Shown here: positions 47,209 to 57,368 of the stretch, one piece after another | Layout: every line of letters begins with the position of its first letter | Numbering within the stretch: position 1 is the first letter of the stretch | Origin: Sipunculus nudus | Taxonomy: Eukaryota > Annelida > Sipuncula > Golfingiida > Sipunculidae | NCBI GenBank assembly: GCA_026874595.1 | Contig: CM049306.1 | Location: 63,866,019 to 63,930,018 of the forward strand | DNA: 64,000 bases | Direction of reading: 5' to 3' | Translations under genes and position numbers: made by a program | The notes under the pieces: model-generated | Told to the model about the DNA's origin: nothing | The model's input: only the letters and a program-made list of their open reading frames with translations | The model's database searches: none

Positions 47209-50200
47209 GATCAGTTGTCAAATCATAGTTTCTCAGATGATCTGACCTTTCTGGGTCCAAAAAAGCAAATTCTTCACTGGGAACTGGCTGTTGAATTGAA
47301 TCCTCATTCTCTGCATGTTCTGTTGTAGGAGCTATTTGTGTATATTCATTTTCATGGTCATATTCAGCTTGGTCCTGTGCTTCTTGTAGAACATCTGCAT
47401 TGTGCTCATACTGTTTTCTTTTAAATTCAATTTGTATTTTTTTCTTGTTATATTGTTCCAAGTATGTAAGTGAACCTTTCAAAAGGTCTTTGGTTTCATC
47501 TCGCCATGATGTGAACAGCAGTAGTCTTTCACGAAAGCAGTTTTCTGGGTCTATTTTCTCAGTATAACGAACATATCTTCGAACTCTTGGAACTTGTCTG
47601 CGAGTGTATGTTGTACCATTTGGTAAGGTGATACTGAGCTTTTCTCCCATGTTTATATTAGCAATTGCTTCATTTTGATCAGTGGTGTTGTTATCATCAG
47701 TGTTGTCGTGGAATGCATCATCTGCCCTTTCCGAGGGGTATTTAATATTAATCTCTGATGCAAAATCAGCAAGACACCAATTTTCAAATGCTTTTGGTCT
47801 CTTTGAGTATCTGTCGATGATATTATTTGCTGCTTTGTCTGTTGAATCATGTGGAAGATGCTCAAGCTGTTCTTTACTCTTGAGTAGAAAAGTTCTTTCA
47901 TCTGGAGGGGCAGTGGGTACAAATATTACATCCCTGGTGGCTCTTGTCATTAGAAGTTGTATTACGAGATATGCTGCTTCCTGAGCACTTATTTCTACAG
48001 CATTTAAAAACCTGTTTCCCATATCTCTCACCTGCTGTCTGAGAGTTTTGTCCCCTTTTCTAGCTTCTTTGCAAGCAGCATCTAACAAATAACTCATTCC
48101 CCTTTGACTTTTGCTGACATAGGAAACTATGTATGTTGCACATGCGTAAGGATCAAGAATAAATTGAAGGTCATGGTTAGCTTTCCATGCAGTAAACAAA
48201 AGTCTCATGTATCCATTGGTTTTTATTTCAGATGGTGACCTTCTAAGGAATACTTTTGGACCTTTAATGGATGTACGCAAGGCCATGTAGTAGTCATCTA
48301 GAGAGAGTTCTAGAGAGTTTAAGAAATCATGAAAGGACAGGTCATTGTCAACATTTAAGCTTGCAAGTGCCTGCGAGATCTTGTGGTAGTTCTGTTTATG
48401 TTTTTCATCAACTTCTGTGTCATGAGGTGTAAGGATTTTAGTTTGTGGCATGGGCGGCAATGGAAAGTTAAAACTACAAACTGGCTTTCCATTCTTTCTA
48501 CAAGACCTGGAGTGTCTGTGTATTTGTAGATCTAACAGATCTTGATGGTCCTCATGATTTTTACAGCAGGTCACATGCTCATCAATGTATTTGGTGACAG
48601 TGTTTTCTTCATGTTGACCATATATGGGTGCATCCTCAATCCACATAAGCATATGAATATGTGGAGAGCCACGTTGCTGAAATTCGACTCTGTAAAAGAA
48701 ATCTTTTAACTTTCAAAGAGGTGAATGTGCACTTTGTAGGACAGTATGAATGAAGGAATGAACTCTGTGATCAAAATACCGTACACAGGTTTCAGGATCT
48801 GCCTTAACCAAGCGTGTTTTATTTACCCAATCCATTTGCCTAATATCATCCCTTGAATAAGTTCTGCCATCAATCAGTTTTCCAAGCATGACCAGCAGGT
48901 CTTCCCAATGTGTGTCTGCAGCAGATAGAGATATAAACCATGTTGGCAATCCTAGTTGTCTAATCATCGCAAAGAGATCCTTTTTACTTGCTTCAAAATA
49001 TGGAGGGGAGCCTCGTATGGATCTGAAAATCCTGTAGCCCTCATCCAACCTTGTCAACTCATGAACTTTGCTTTCATTCAAGACATCCTGGACGGATTAC
49101 TTCTTTCCCTTAGTTTTGATTCGACGAATTGCTAGGCTAACCTTTCCTGTAATTTGTTCTATTTGTAATTTCTTCATTTTATAGAAAAGATTTGGAACAT
49201 TTGCAGCAACTCTGCGATCAAGTGCTCGGAGTTCCCATTTGCAAATGTCACTGTAATGAACAGAAGTTTTTCTTTCAGCATTATCTAATCTCCTTTGCCC
49301 ACATAATATTGACGGAAATGACATATATTCTGAATCTTTGTCTTGAAACAAACTCAAAGGCTTCTGTCCTTCACCAGGAGCTACCGATATTATGTCATTC
49401 CCTGTGAGTTCAGTATCATCAAGCATGGTATCTAGAATTCCTGCTTGTTCATCTTCATGTATTTCTTCAAAATTGTCATCATCAGATAGACTATCATCCA
49501 CGGAATCGTCAGTTGTGGTAAGAGGTTCATGCTCTTGTGAATTTTTGAAAGTCTGAAGCCAATTGCTATTTATTGTAATGTTTGCATCTTTATACAACTG
49601 ACTATGTCTCATCAAGTAGTGTAGTGCACTCAGTATTACAGCTGGACGAACATTTTGGGTGCACTCTACATTTTTGTACTCAAGTTTACGTTTTAAACTT
49701 ATTGGTACAGTAGCCGTGGAGTCTGAAGTACGTAGCAACATATCCACGGTTGTTTCTATCTGAGTAGGTACGTTGACCAGTGATCCTTTCAGTGACAACT
49801 GTGAACCTCTCGGTAATTCTCGTAACTGCATGAATGGTATGCGTAATGCAACAAGCCTTTATTCTAGGGGACAAAAGCTCAATTCAGGTGGCTTATCAGG
49901 AAACTGCATTCCATTTAATACAGAAAGTTTTGGCGTCTTGTGGCATTTAAGAGCATCAAGACAAGTTGTGCATAACCACTGTTTATTGTCAACTGATTTT
50001 ACATCTGTAATGTGTATTGCTAGGAAAGTGGAATCTAGTCTGTCTGGCCAGCTATCTGAATTCTTTACAGAGTGTTTGAACCATGTCTGATTACAGCAAC
50101 AACAAGCATATATGGGACCTTCAGATATCGAAGTATGAAATTTCTGTATACATTCTTCGAGATCTGCACCCTGTTTCCTCTTCAGATTAACTCCTTTTTC

Positions 50201-50400
50201 ATTTTGTCTGTATGATTCATCAGCTCTTTTTTGTGCTCTTGTGGCTGTGTTTCTCAAAGTCTCAGTTCTCTTATGTAATGGATCAGCTCTTTTCCTCCTT
50301 TTGGCAAGTCTCTCAGTTTCTCTAAAAAAATCATCTTCAGATCTTTTTCTTTTTTTACCAGTTGATTCTCTGACACGTTCCATTTGTCTATAGATTTCAT
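47205..50400 (-). pseudogene. Helentron zinc-finger/DUF6570-like and HUH Rep region
   Basis: One reading frame from about 50400 to 47205 is broken by TAA 49859, TAA 49097 and TGA 48713, and shifts near 47205 into the helicase. N-terminal: Lys/Arg-rich, then 'YACCCCNQTWF' and 'WLCTTCLDAL' (two Cys pairs), 'LNGMQFPDKPPEL', 'RLVALRIPFMQLRELPRGSQ' and 'VRPAVILSALHYLM', the conserved Helitron N-terminal region. Rep: 'FFYRVEFQQRGSPHIHMLMW' with the metal-binding HUH at 48653-48661. The tyrosine pair is in 'DPYACATYIVSYVSK' at about 48120-48160. HUH plus tyrosines nick and rejoin single strands in rolling-circle transposition. An acidic stretch near 49450-49500 ('DDSLSDDDNFEEIHEDE') is a likely linker. 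Confidence 0.87.
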
Positions 50401-51128
50401 TTTGTCTGGCAGTTTGCTTCTGATGTTTCTCAGCTTCTTTCTCATGTACCCTTCGAACTTGGTCTTTTCTTATCTTCTGTTTGTATGCTTTATCTACAGA
50501 ACGTTCTTTTTGTCTGTAAGTTACTTTTTTTCTGGCAGTTTGCTTCTGTTGTTTCTCAGCCTTTCTTTCTTTTTGTCTGTAAGTTTCATTAAGTCTAGCA
50601 GTTTGCTTCTGTTGGTTCTCTTGTGCCCTTCGAACTTGATCTTTCTTATCTTTTGATTATATGCTTTCTCTGCAGAACGTTCTTTCTGTCTGTATGTTTC
50701 ATTAAGTCTAGCAGTTTGCTTCTGTTGTTTCTCAGCTTCTCTCTCTTGTGCCCTTCTAACTTTGTCTTTTCTTATCTTCTGATTATATGCTTTCTCTGCA
50801 AAACGTTCTTTCTGTCTGTATGTTTCATCAAGTCTAGCAGTTTTCTTCTATTGTTTCTCTGCATCTCTCTCTTGTGCCCTTCGAACTTGATCTTTTCTTA
50901 TCTTCTGATTATATGCTTTTCTGCAGAACGTTCTTTTTGTCTGTATGTTTCATTAAGTCTAGAAGCTTGCTTTTGATTTTTCTCAGAATTTCTTTCTGTT
51001 TGTCTACAAGTTTCATTTTGTCTTGATAACAGTTTTCTTTGTTGATCTTTTAGGCGTCCTATATCACTGTGAGCTGGATTCATTCTTTTTTGTCGCATGT
51101 ACTCTTTCAAATATAGTTTTCTGTTCAT
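50384..51128 (-). repeat. 126-bp tandem repeat encoding a Lys/Arg/Glu-rich coiled coil
   Basis: The marker 'tct(a/g)gcagtttgcttctg' recurs at 50405, 50531, 50594, 50707, 50833 and 50958 (diverged). The spacings are 126, 63, 113, 126 and 125. The unit encodes about 42 residues of the type 'ARLNETYRQKERSAEK' and 'YNQKIRKDKVRRAQE', a helical, charged, probably coiled-coil segment before the Rep region. The 63-bp step is a half unit; the 113-bp step has lost 13 bp and breaks the frame. Plus-strand ORFs here (50384-50656, 50623-50976) are antisense shadows. Confidence 0.75.
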
Positions 51129-51350
51129 TTTAGTTGCTGATCTTTAAAGTATTCTTGGATCATGTGAACACCTTGTTGAGAATCATTTTCATGTTCAGGT
51201 CTACTTTTATTTACCGTGTCCATGAGGTCTGTTGTTGACTGGGTTGCATGCTTTAACTGATCATCTGAAATGGTTGACTGTTTACTTTGGCGTTTAACTC
51301 CAAGTTTAAATGCTTTAGTGGTGACTTGAGTTATTCTGAAATATGTTACT

Positions 51351-52000
51351 TCAAACATAGTTGCATTCATCATATTTGCATAGTTTGATATATACTGAAA
51401 AAAATTCTGACTGCAATTCAAATGCAAGAAGAACTGATGTGCCACAAAGTGTAGGATAACCAAGATAATTTCTGCTGTGTGGATCAAACACATAGTAACG
51501 ATTCTGCTGATATGAAACTGCAATCGCATTTCCACCAACTATAATAAGACCACATTTCTTGGAAGTGATTTCTGCCAAAGCATCCTGGTAAAACATGAAG
51601 GGTGCTTGCACATCAGAATGATTTAGGAAACCACCAGTGATCAAGTTTGGTTTTATCTTGAAAATTATGATCCAGGGATTGTATATACTCTGGTATGTCA
51701 TCCCAAGCCATGTATCCTTTATCTGGTACATCTGACCAATGTTCTGTACAAATGATCACCTTCAATTAATATAGTGTCCATATCATTTGTTTGCCATTCA
51801 ACAACATTGTGCAGGGTGGCATAAAGCAGAGCAACAAGTGAATTAGGCACACACTGTCTGCCGACTGAGTCTGATGGAAACTGACGATCACCTTGGTGAA
51901 ACGTGCCTTTAACAATCTTACTGATAGATACAGCCGGGACAGGTATAGCTGAAGCCATAGCTGGGCAGATAAGTTTAAAGTTTACAAAAAAATTGATCAA
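51351..52000 (-). pseudogene. Helentron papain-like cysteine protease (deubiquitinase-like/OTU-like)
   Basis: It begins near ATG 51958 (MASAIPVP). 'SVGRQCVPNSLVALLYA' holds the presumed catalytic Cys, with 'TILIEGDHLYRTLV' after it. The frame then shifts near 51735 to 'VPDKGYMAWDDIPEYIQSL' and again near 51620 to 'DVQAPFMFYQDALAEI', 'GLIIVGGNAIAVSYQQNRYY' and 'VFDPHSRN', holding the presumed catalytic His with a preceding Asp. A Cys near the start plus D-P-H near the end matches papain-fold deubiquitinase-type domains carried by many animal Helentrons. Assignment to OTU versus another C-clan family is uncertain. The stretch 51125-51350 continues with no recognised domain. Two frameshifts make it non-functional. 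Confidence 0.68.
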
Positions 52001-52194
52001 ATCTGAAAAGGAAACTGGACGAGAGAAAGTCAGACACAGGATGTAGAGTATTTAATGGAACTGGTTATGAAAATGAAAACAAGATGTGATTAGCTGGGAA
52101 GATACGGGAATATGGTGAAGTTGCCTCTGTAAAACAGAGTTCATAAAATGGAAATAAATGACAAACTCTATAAATGATATTTTTTTAATAACGT

Positions 52195-52360
52195 CAGGTT
52201 TATTTTTGCACTGGTTTTATTTTCTCGTTTTTTTTTATCTGGTTTTGATCTTGTTTTTTTATCTGGTTTTGATCTTGTTTTTTATCTGGTTATCTTTGAT
52301 CTGGTTATCTTTGATCTGGTTTTCTTTGATCTGGTTTTTCTTGTTCTTGAATAATTGATC
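52195..52360. repeat. Short minisatellite of ATCTGGTT(TT/AT) units
   Basis: Six or more imperfect copies of 'atctggtt' spaced 15-25 bp apart with 'ttgatcttg' or 'tctttg' between them. Reverse-frame translation gives Lys/Asn/Gln repeats (IKDNQ), which explains the small ORFs 52158-52358 and 52259-52519. It lies immediately 5' of the Helentron protease. Confidence 0.7.
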
Positions 52361-52489
52361 TGGATTAGTTCTCGTTTTGTCTTGGCAGGTACCTGAAACA
52401 AAAAGAAAAAAATACAGTATTGGAAAATATTTATTATGAACTGAATACAATAGTAACAGATGAAATAACAAGAGCATGCATAAGACGCC

Positions 52490-53075
52490 AGGTGTGTTTC
52501 TGGTAACCTCTGACCTCATTAAAAATGCCTGAATTTTGTTGGCAATGTAAATCAGGTGAGAAACTCTATTGGTAAATATGTATGATAAGTTTCATGAAAA
52601 TCCATAGGATTTTTGTTGAGTCACCACTGTGCCACCAAAGTGAGGTGATCTCTGACCCCATTAAATATGTGTGGATTTTGCTAGAAACTGAAATCGGGCG
52701 AGATATTTTACTGATTAATAATCCTGATGAGTTTGATCCAAATCCTTCATATTCTTTCTCAGTTATCGCAGCTACTTCACCAAGTGGCCTGTACAGAGTA
52801 GCCTGGTTACCTTTGACCTGTTTAAATATGCATGAAATCTGCTGAGAAATGTATTGGGGCGAGGAACTGTATTGGTAAATATGTATGAGATTCATAAAAA
52901 TCCACAGGATATTTGTGAAGTCACTAAAGAGCCTCCAAGGTGTGGTGACCTCTGACCTCATTAAATATGCATGGCTTTTGCTGAAAATCAAACTTAGGCG
53001 AGATATTATACTGATTTACATTTCTGTTGAGTTATATCAAAATCCATTATATTCCTCACAATACATTTGTCAAGT
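52490..53075 (+). repeat. Two diverged ~295-bp tandem units
   Basis: Unit 1 (about 52490-52780) and unit 2 (about 52790-53075) share 'tattggtaaatatgtatga', 'gtcac(c)actgtgcc...gg', 'tctgac(c)tcattaaatatg' and 'ggcgagatatt'. No protein is encoded; open frames on both strands are repeat-derived. A run of 24 A follows at 53104-53127. Confidence 0.6.
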
Positions 53076-53127
53076 GCAGTAGGCTACAGGCCGGAGACCT
53101 GCCAAAAAAAAAAAAAAAAAAAAAAAA

Positions 53128-54930
53128 CTGGCTTCCTTACCAGTGATTGCATTTTTTCTTGCTCCAACATGGAACTTACTTGATGATTCCATCAACATCC
53201 ACAAATTTTTATATGACTGACATAAAAATAAGACATCAAATTTGATTCAAAAGAAAAATTAAGAACGAGTACTGACAGTTTGGAGTAGGGCACGTTGACC
53301 AATACATATTTTCCTCTACAGTGCATGTGCGTCTTTATTTTAGTTAAATCTTCAATCAATTATTCTATCAGGCATCACGAGTCATTACGCTTCTAAGTTC
53401 GAACACAAGGCCAATTTGCAAGTTAAAACTGCTTGTAAATTCTGATTATCACCCGACATCGTTTCACTTGTATTTTAAGCAAACAAAGTTTTCTTCAAAA
53501 TCAAATGAACAAAATCAAGTGGTGACGTGATGTCAACTGAATCAACTGGACTACCTGAATGGTTAAAATATGCCTTGAAAATGGCCTCATTAAAAATTGG
53601 AATTTTCCCGCCGACCAAATATTGAAATATACACCAATCTTGTTAACGCCTGCTTCTCAACCACAAAGTGACGATGTTTCTGTCACAGTTCACAAGTACA
53701 GTGACGATTCACTGGAAAACAGTTCGTTTTTGCAGTTCACTGCAATTAAAGAGACTGGATAGATTTGTTTTTGTTGTGTTTTTTTTGTTGCACCACCCAG
53801 CGGACTGACACTAATCAACAGAGCTGACGCAATGTTTCGGCATCGACTAAAACCCGGACGTCGGATGTTAAAACGCACTGGAAAATACCCCAACATAGCA
53901 CCGACGTCTGATAACAAATTACAAGGAATTCTTTCATAATGAAACCTCCATATGGCGCAACAAATCAATGAAATCTTGAAAAAGGCTTCAATTATAAAAT
54001 ATGAATATACGGCATTATTCTTCAATTGCTGAGGCGTGAAATAGCTAGATTGGTATCCCCCTCAGTTGTGGCCCACAGTTGAGAAAGAACCTTGCCCAGT
54101 TCGAGGGCCACCGTGTGTCCGAGTAAGAAACTAAACCTCTATGTGCAGACTGAAACATGGATGTCGATGATTGGAAGTCGTGGTGTATATATTCATTATT
54201 TTTTTTATCTTTCATAATTACAGGCCGATTAAATGTCTATATACCATTACAAAAATTTTAATTTGGCTTCTTTCTAGACATAAAACGATTTATTTACATA
54301 ATAACAAACAGTAAACATAGAGACATGTAGTCAAAGAAATGGTTGATACTTGTAGTACGTAACACATATTCACCTTCAGATTTGTTAACTGAAGGAAACA
54401 AACTTGAGAATGACACATAATCCAAAATCCAACATGGGGGAAAAATTAATAAACATCATAAGAAAGGAAAATTCTCATTTTAATTGGCTATTTAACAAAA
54501 GGCATAATTAACCTGTTTCCTGCTGTCACGATAGAATTGTGCCTAACATCTGACAGAGAATCACAAAAACAAACAATCTTGGCATATAATTATCTTATAT
54601 TGACAACTGATATCCTATATGATTCACCTGCAGACAGACAACTACTAATATTTGAATATTCCTATATCATTAATACTATTACTTTCTTACATTCTAATAG
54701 AATTGTAGCATATTTTGTAGGCCACTTGACAAGACACCTTTTGTCTAATGCAGATCTTAAATATACAGATTGTGTGAATAATATATTGTTAAAAGCCATG
54801 TAACTGAAAATTTTATAAAGATTATGCTTTATGTGATAATTTAAGTGCACAAAGGATATTTGTCTGAAAGCTAAAACACAAGCAAGCATAAAACTCTTAA
54901 GAAGAAGACATTTTATTATATAATGTTCCT
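53128..54930. other. Unassigned, comparatively low-repeat stretch
   Basis: No gene is recognised. 53300-54130 has higher GC than its surroundings. A weak exon-like segment lies at 54066-54122 (AG before, GTAAG after). A 67-codon plus-strand ORF at 53559-53762 and a 111-codon minus ORF at 53690-54025 overlap; neither shows family motifs. 54200-54930 is AT-rich with nothing notable. Confidence 0.35.
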
Positions 54931-54949
54931 ATGCATAAGGGTCCATCAG

Positions 54950-57290
54950 GCTAATTCAACCAATGATTTTTCAAGTATATTCATAAGAATTCAACACTTT
55001 TATCATATTATTCTTCTCCAAACAGTTCTTGCCTGGTCCATACAACAGCAGTATTCTTGTGTTCATCAGCTGTTCAGCCGGAATGGTCTCTGTTTTCTCT
55101 GATTGAGTCTTCTTCAGAAAGGCAGTAGTTATTCAGACACTGGAGCTTTTGTATCAAATTTTTTAATTATGCTGAAGGTATTTACCAACCCCATAGGTTA
55201 GAGGAGCTGGGTAACAAAGACCTATTTTCAAGTTCCCAAGGAGATTTTTTTAATGTACCTCCCTGCTGGTCAAGTAAGAAGATTCACAGTCCAGTGGTTA
55301 TGATTTGTGCCATGTTAACAGACAACTGTTTCTTTGAAGGTCTAAAAACTAAAGAAAAAATGCGTAAAAATTGGAATAAATGAAGGTAGTGCCACTGGTC
55401 TGCAGGAACTGATGAAACACTCCATGATCAATATGCATGCGAAGAATCATGGTGATCAATGCATTAGTAATTCAGATACTGGAGCTTTTGTATCAAATTG
55501 TTAATTATTCTTGGTCAAAATTGTCAGCCCCATTTCTCCGCAGATATGGGTAATAGATACCTAATTTCAGGTTTCCATGGTGATCTTTCGTGGGCCTCAA
55601 TGTTTTTATAAATTAGAAGATTCTAGGTCCATTGGTTATGATTAGTGCCCTGTTAACAGATGATTGCTTCTTTGCATGTCTAAAAAAGGAAAAAAAAATG
55701 CGTAAAAATTAAAAAAAAAAATCCATGTGGTGCCACCAGTCTGCAGGAACAAATGGAGCACTCCATGATGAATATCCATGCAAAAAATCATGGTGATCAA
55801 TGCATTAGTTGTCCAGAGAGTGCAGCATTTGTATCAAATTTTAATTATTCTGGGGGATATTTCTGAGCCCCAAGGGTTTCAAAAAAAGAGAAAACATGCG
55901 TAAAAATTAGAAATAATACAGGTGGCACCACCACTTAACAGGAACTGTTGAAACACTACATGATCAATATGCATGCAAAGAGTCATGGTGAACAGTGCAT
56001 TAGTCATACAAATACTAGAGCTTTTGTATCAAATTTGTAATTATTTTGGAGGGTACTTCTGTTCCCCATATCCTCCAAACTATGGGGAACAGAGACCTAT
56101 TTTCAGTTTTCCAAGGAAATTTTTTATGGACCTCCCTGGATGTCAAGTAAGCAGATTCAAGGTCTGATGGTCATGATTTGTGCCTGGTAACGTATCATTG
56201 CATCTTTGAACGTCTCAAAATTAGAGAAAAAAATACGTAAAAATTCAACAAAATCCATGTGACGCCACCAGTTTGCAGGAACAAATGAAATACTCCATGA
56301 TGAATATCCATGCAAAAATCATGGTGATCAATGCATTAGTTGTCCAGATAGTGCAGCTTTTGTTTCAAATTTTTAATTATTCTGAGGGGTATTTACGAGC
56401 CCGATAGCTCGGAGAATATTGGTAACAAAGACCTAATTTCATGTTTTCACAAAAACCTTTCATGGACCTCCCTTGATGTCAAGTAAGTAGATTCCAGGTC
56501 AAGCGGTTACAATTTGTGCCCTGTTAACAGATGACACCTTCTTTGAAGGTCTCAATAATAGAGAAAAAATTCGTAAAAATTGGTAAAAATACAGGTGGCG
56601 CCACCAGTATGCAGGAACAAATGAAACACTCCATGATGAATATCCATGCAAAAATTCATGGAGATCAATGCATTAGTTGTTCAGATACTGGAGCTTTTGT
56701 ATCAAATTTTTAATTATTTTGAAGGTTACTTAGAAGGCCCATAGCTCGGAGGATATGGGTAACAGAGACCCTAATTCCAGGTTTTCAAGGAGATTTTTCA
56801 TGGACCTCCCTGGACTATAAGTTTGAAGATTCCAGGTCCAGTGGTTACGATTTGTGCCCTGTTAACAGATGACAGTTTCATTACAGGTCTGAAAAAGTGA
56901 AAAAAAATCGTAAAAATTGGAAAAAAATACAGGTGGCGCAACCAGTCTGCAGGAAGTGATGGAACATCCGATGATCAATATTCAAGCAAAGAATCATGGT
57001 GATCGATGCAGTAGTTATTCAGATACTTGAGCTTTTGTATCATATTTTGCATTATTCTGGGGGGTACTTCAGAGCCCCATAGCTCAAAGGATATGGGTAA
57101 CAAAGACCTTATTTCAGGTTTCCAAGGAGATTTTTCATGGACCTGCCTGGATGTCAAGTAAGAAGATTCCAGGTCCAGCGGTTACGATTTGTGCCCTGTT
57201 AACGGACGGACGGCCGGACGGACAGACGGACGGACGACGGACGAAGGGTGATCGCTATAGCTCAGATGACTTTCAGTCTGCTGAGCTTAA
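54950..57290 (+). repeat. Array of ~335-bp diverged monomers ending in ACGG microsatellite and hairpin
   Basis: The phrase 'ggtgGcGcCACCAGT' and variants recur near 55385, 55725, 55920, 56260, 56592 and 56932. The spacing is about 332-340 bp, except one 195-bp step. Each monomer repeats 'catgatcaatat', 'gagcttttgtatcaaat', 'gagccccatag', 'atatgggtaaca' and 'gatttgtgccctgttaac'. The last monomer runs into (GACG)n at 57202-57238 and a hairpin ending 'ctgctgagctta' at about 57286, the same 3' design as families A-D. No coding potential. Confidence 0.7.
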
Positions 57291-57368
57291 AACGTTTTAT
57301 TTTGTTCCTTATATACTACTTACTATTCCCTGTAATACTATGAAATACTGTCATAATAATGTGTATTA

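Larger units (their letters stand above)
44426..52000 (-). mobile_element. Autonomous-type Helentron (rolling-circle transposon), decayed
   Basis: Minus-strand coding remnants occur in the order: papain-like cysteine protease, Lys/Arg-rich repeated coiled coil, Cys-rich/DUF6570-like domain, HUH Rep with two tyrosines, PIF1-like helicase and AP-type endonuclease. The endonuclease fusion distinguishes Helentrons from canonical Helitrons. The putative 3' end (minus strand) at about 44426 carries GGCCCATGGGCC beside 'cagctgagcg', very like the GACCCATGGGTC starts of families A and B. The 5' end is not fixed: it may lie just past 52000 or, if the array at 55-57.3 kb belongs to it, at 57290. At least five stops and four frameshifts show it cannot make its own Rep-helicase. 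Confidence 0.82.

Noticed and set aside
45724-47984. Several plus-strand ORFs of 65-121 codons
   Set aside because: All are antisense to the Helentron helicase and Rep frames, which carry clear motifs on the minus strand.
53559-54025. Overlapping ORFs on both strands (67 and 111 codons)
   Set aside because: They overlap antisense, have no family motifs, and no splice or promoter evidence favours either.
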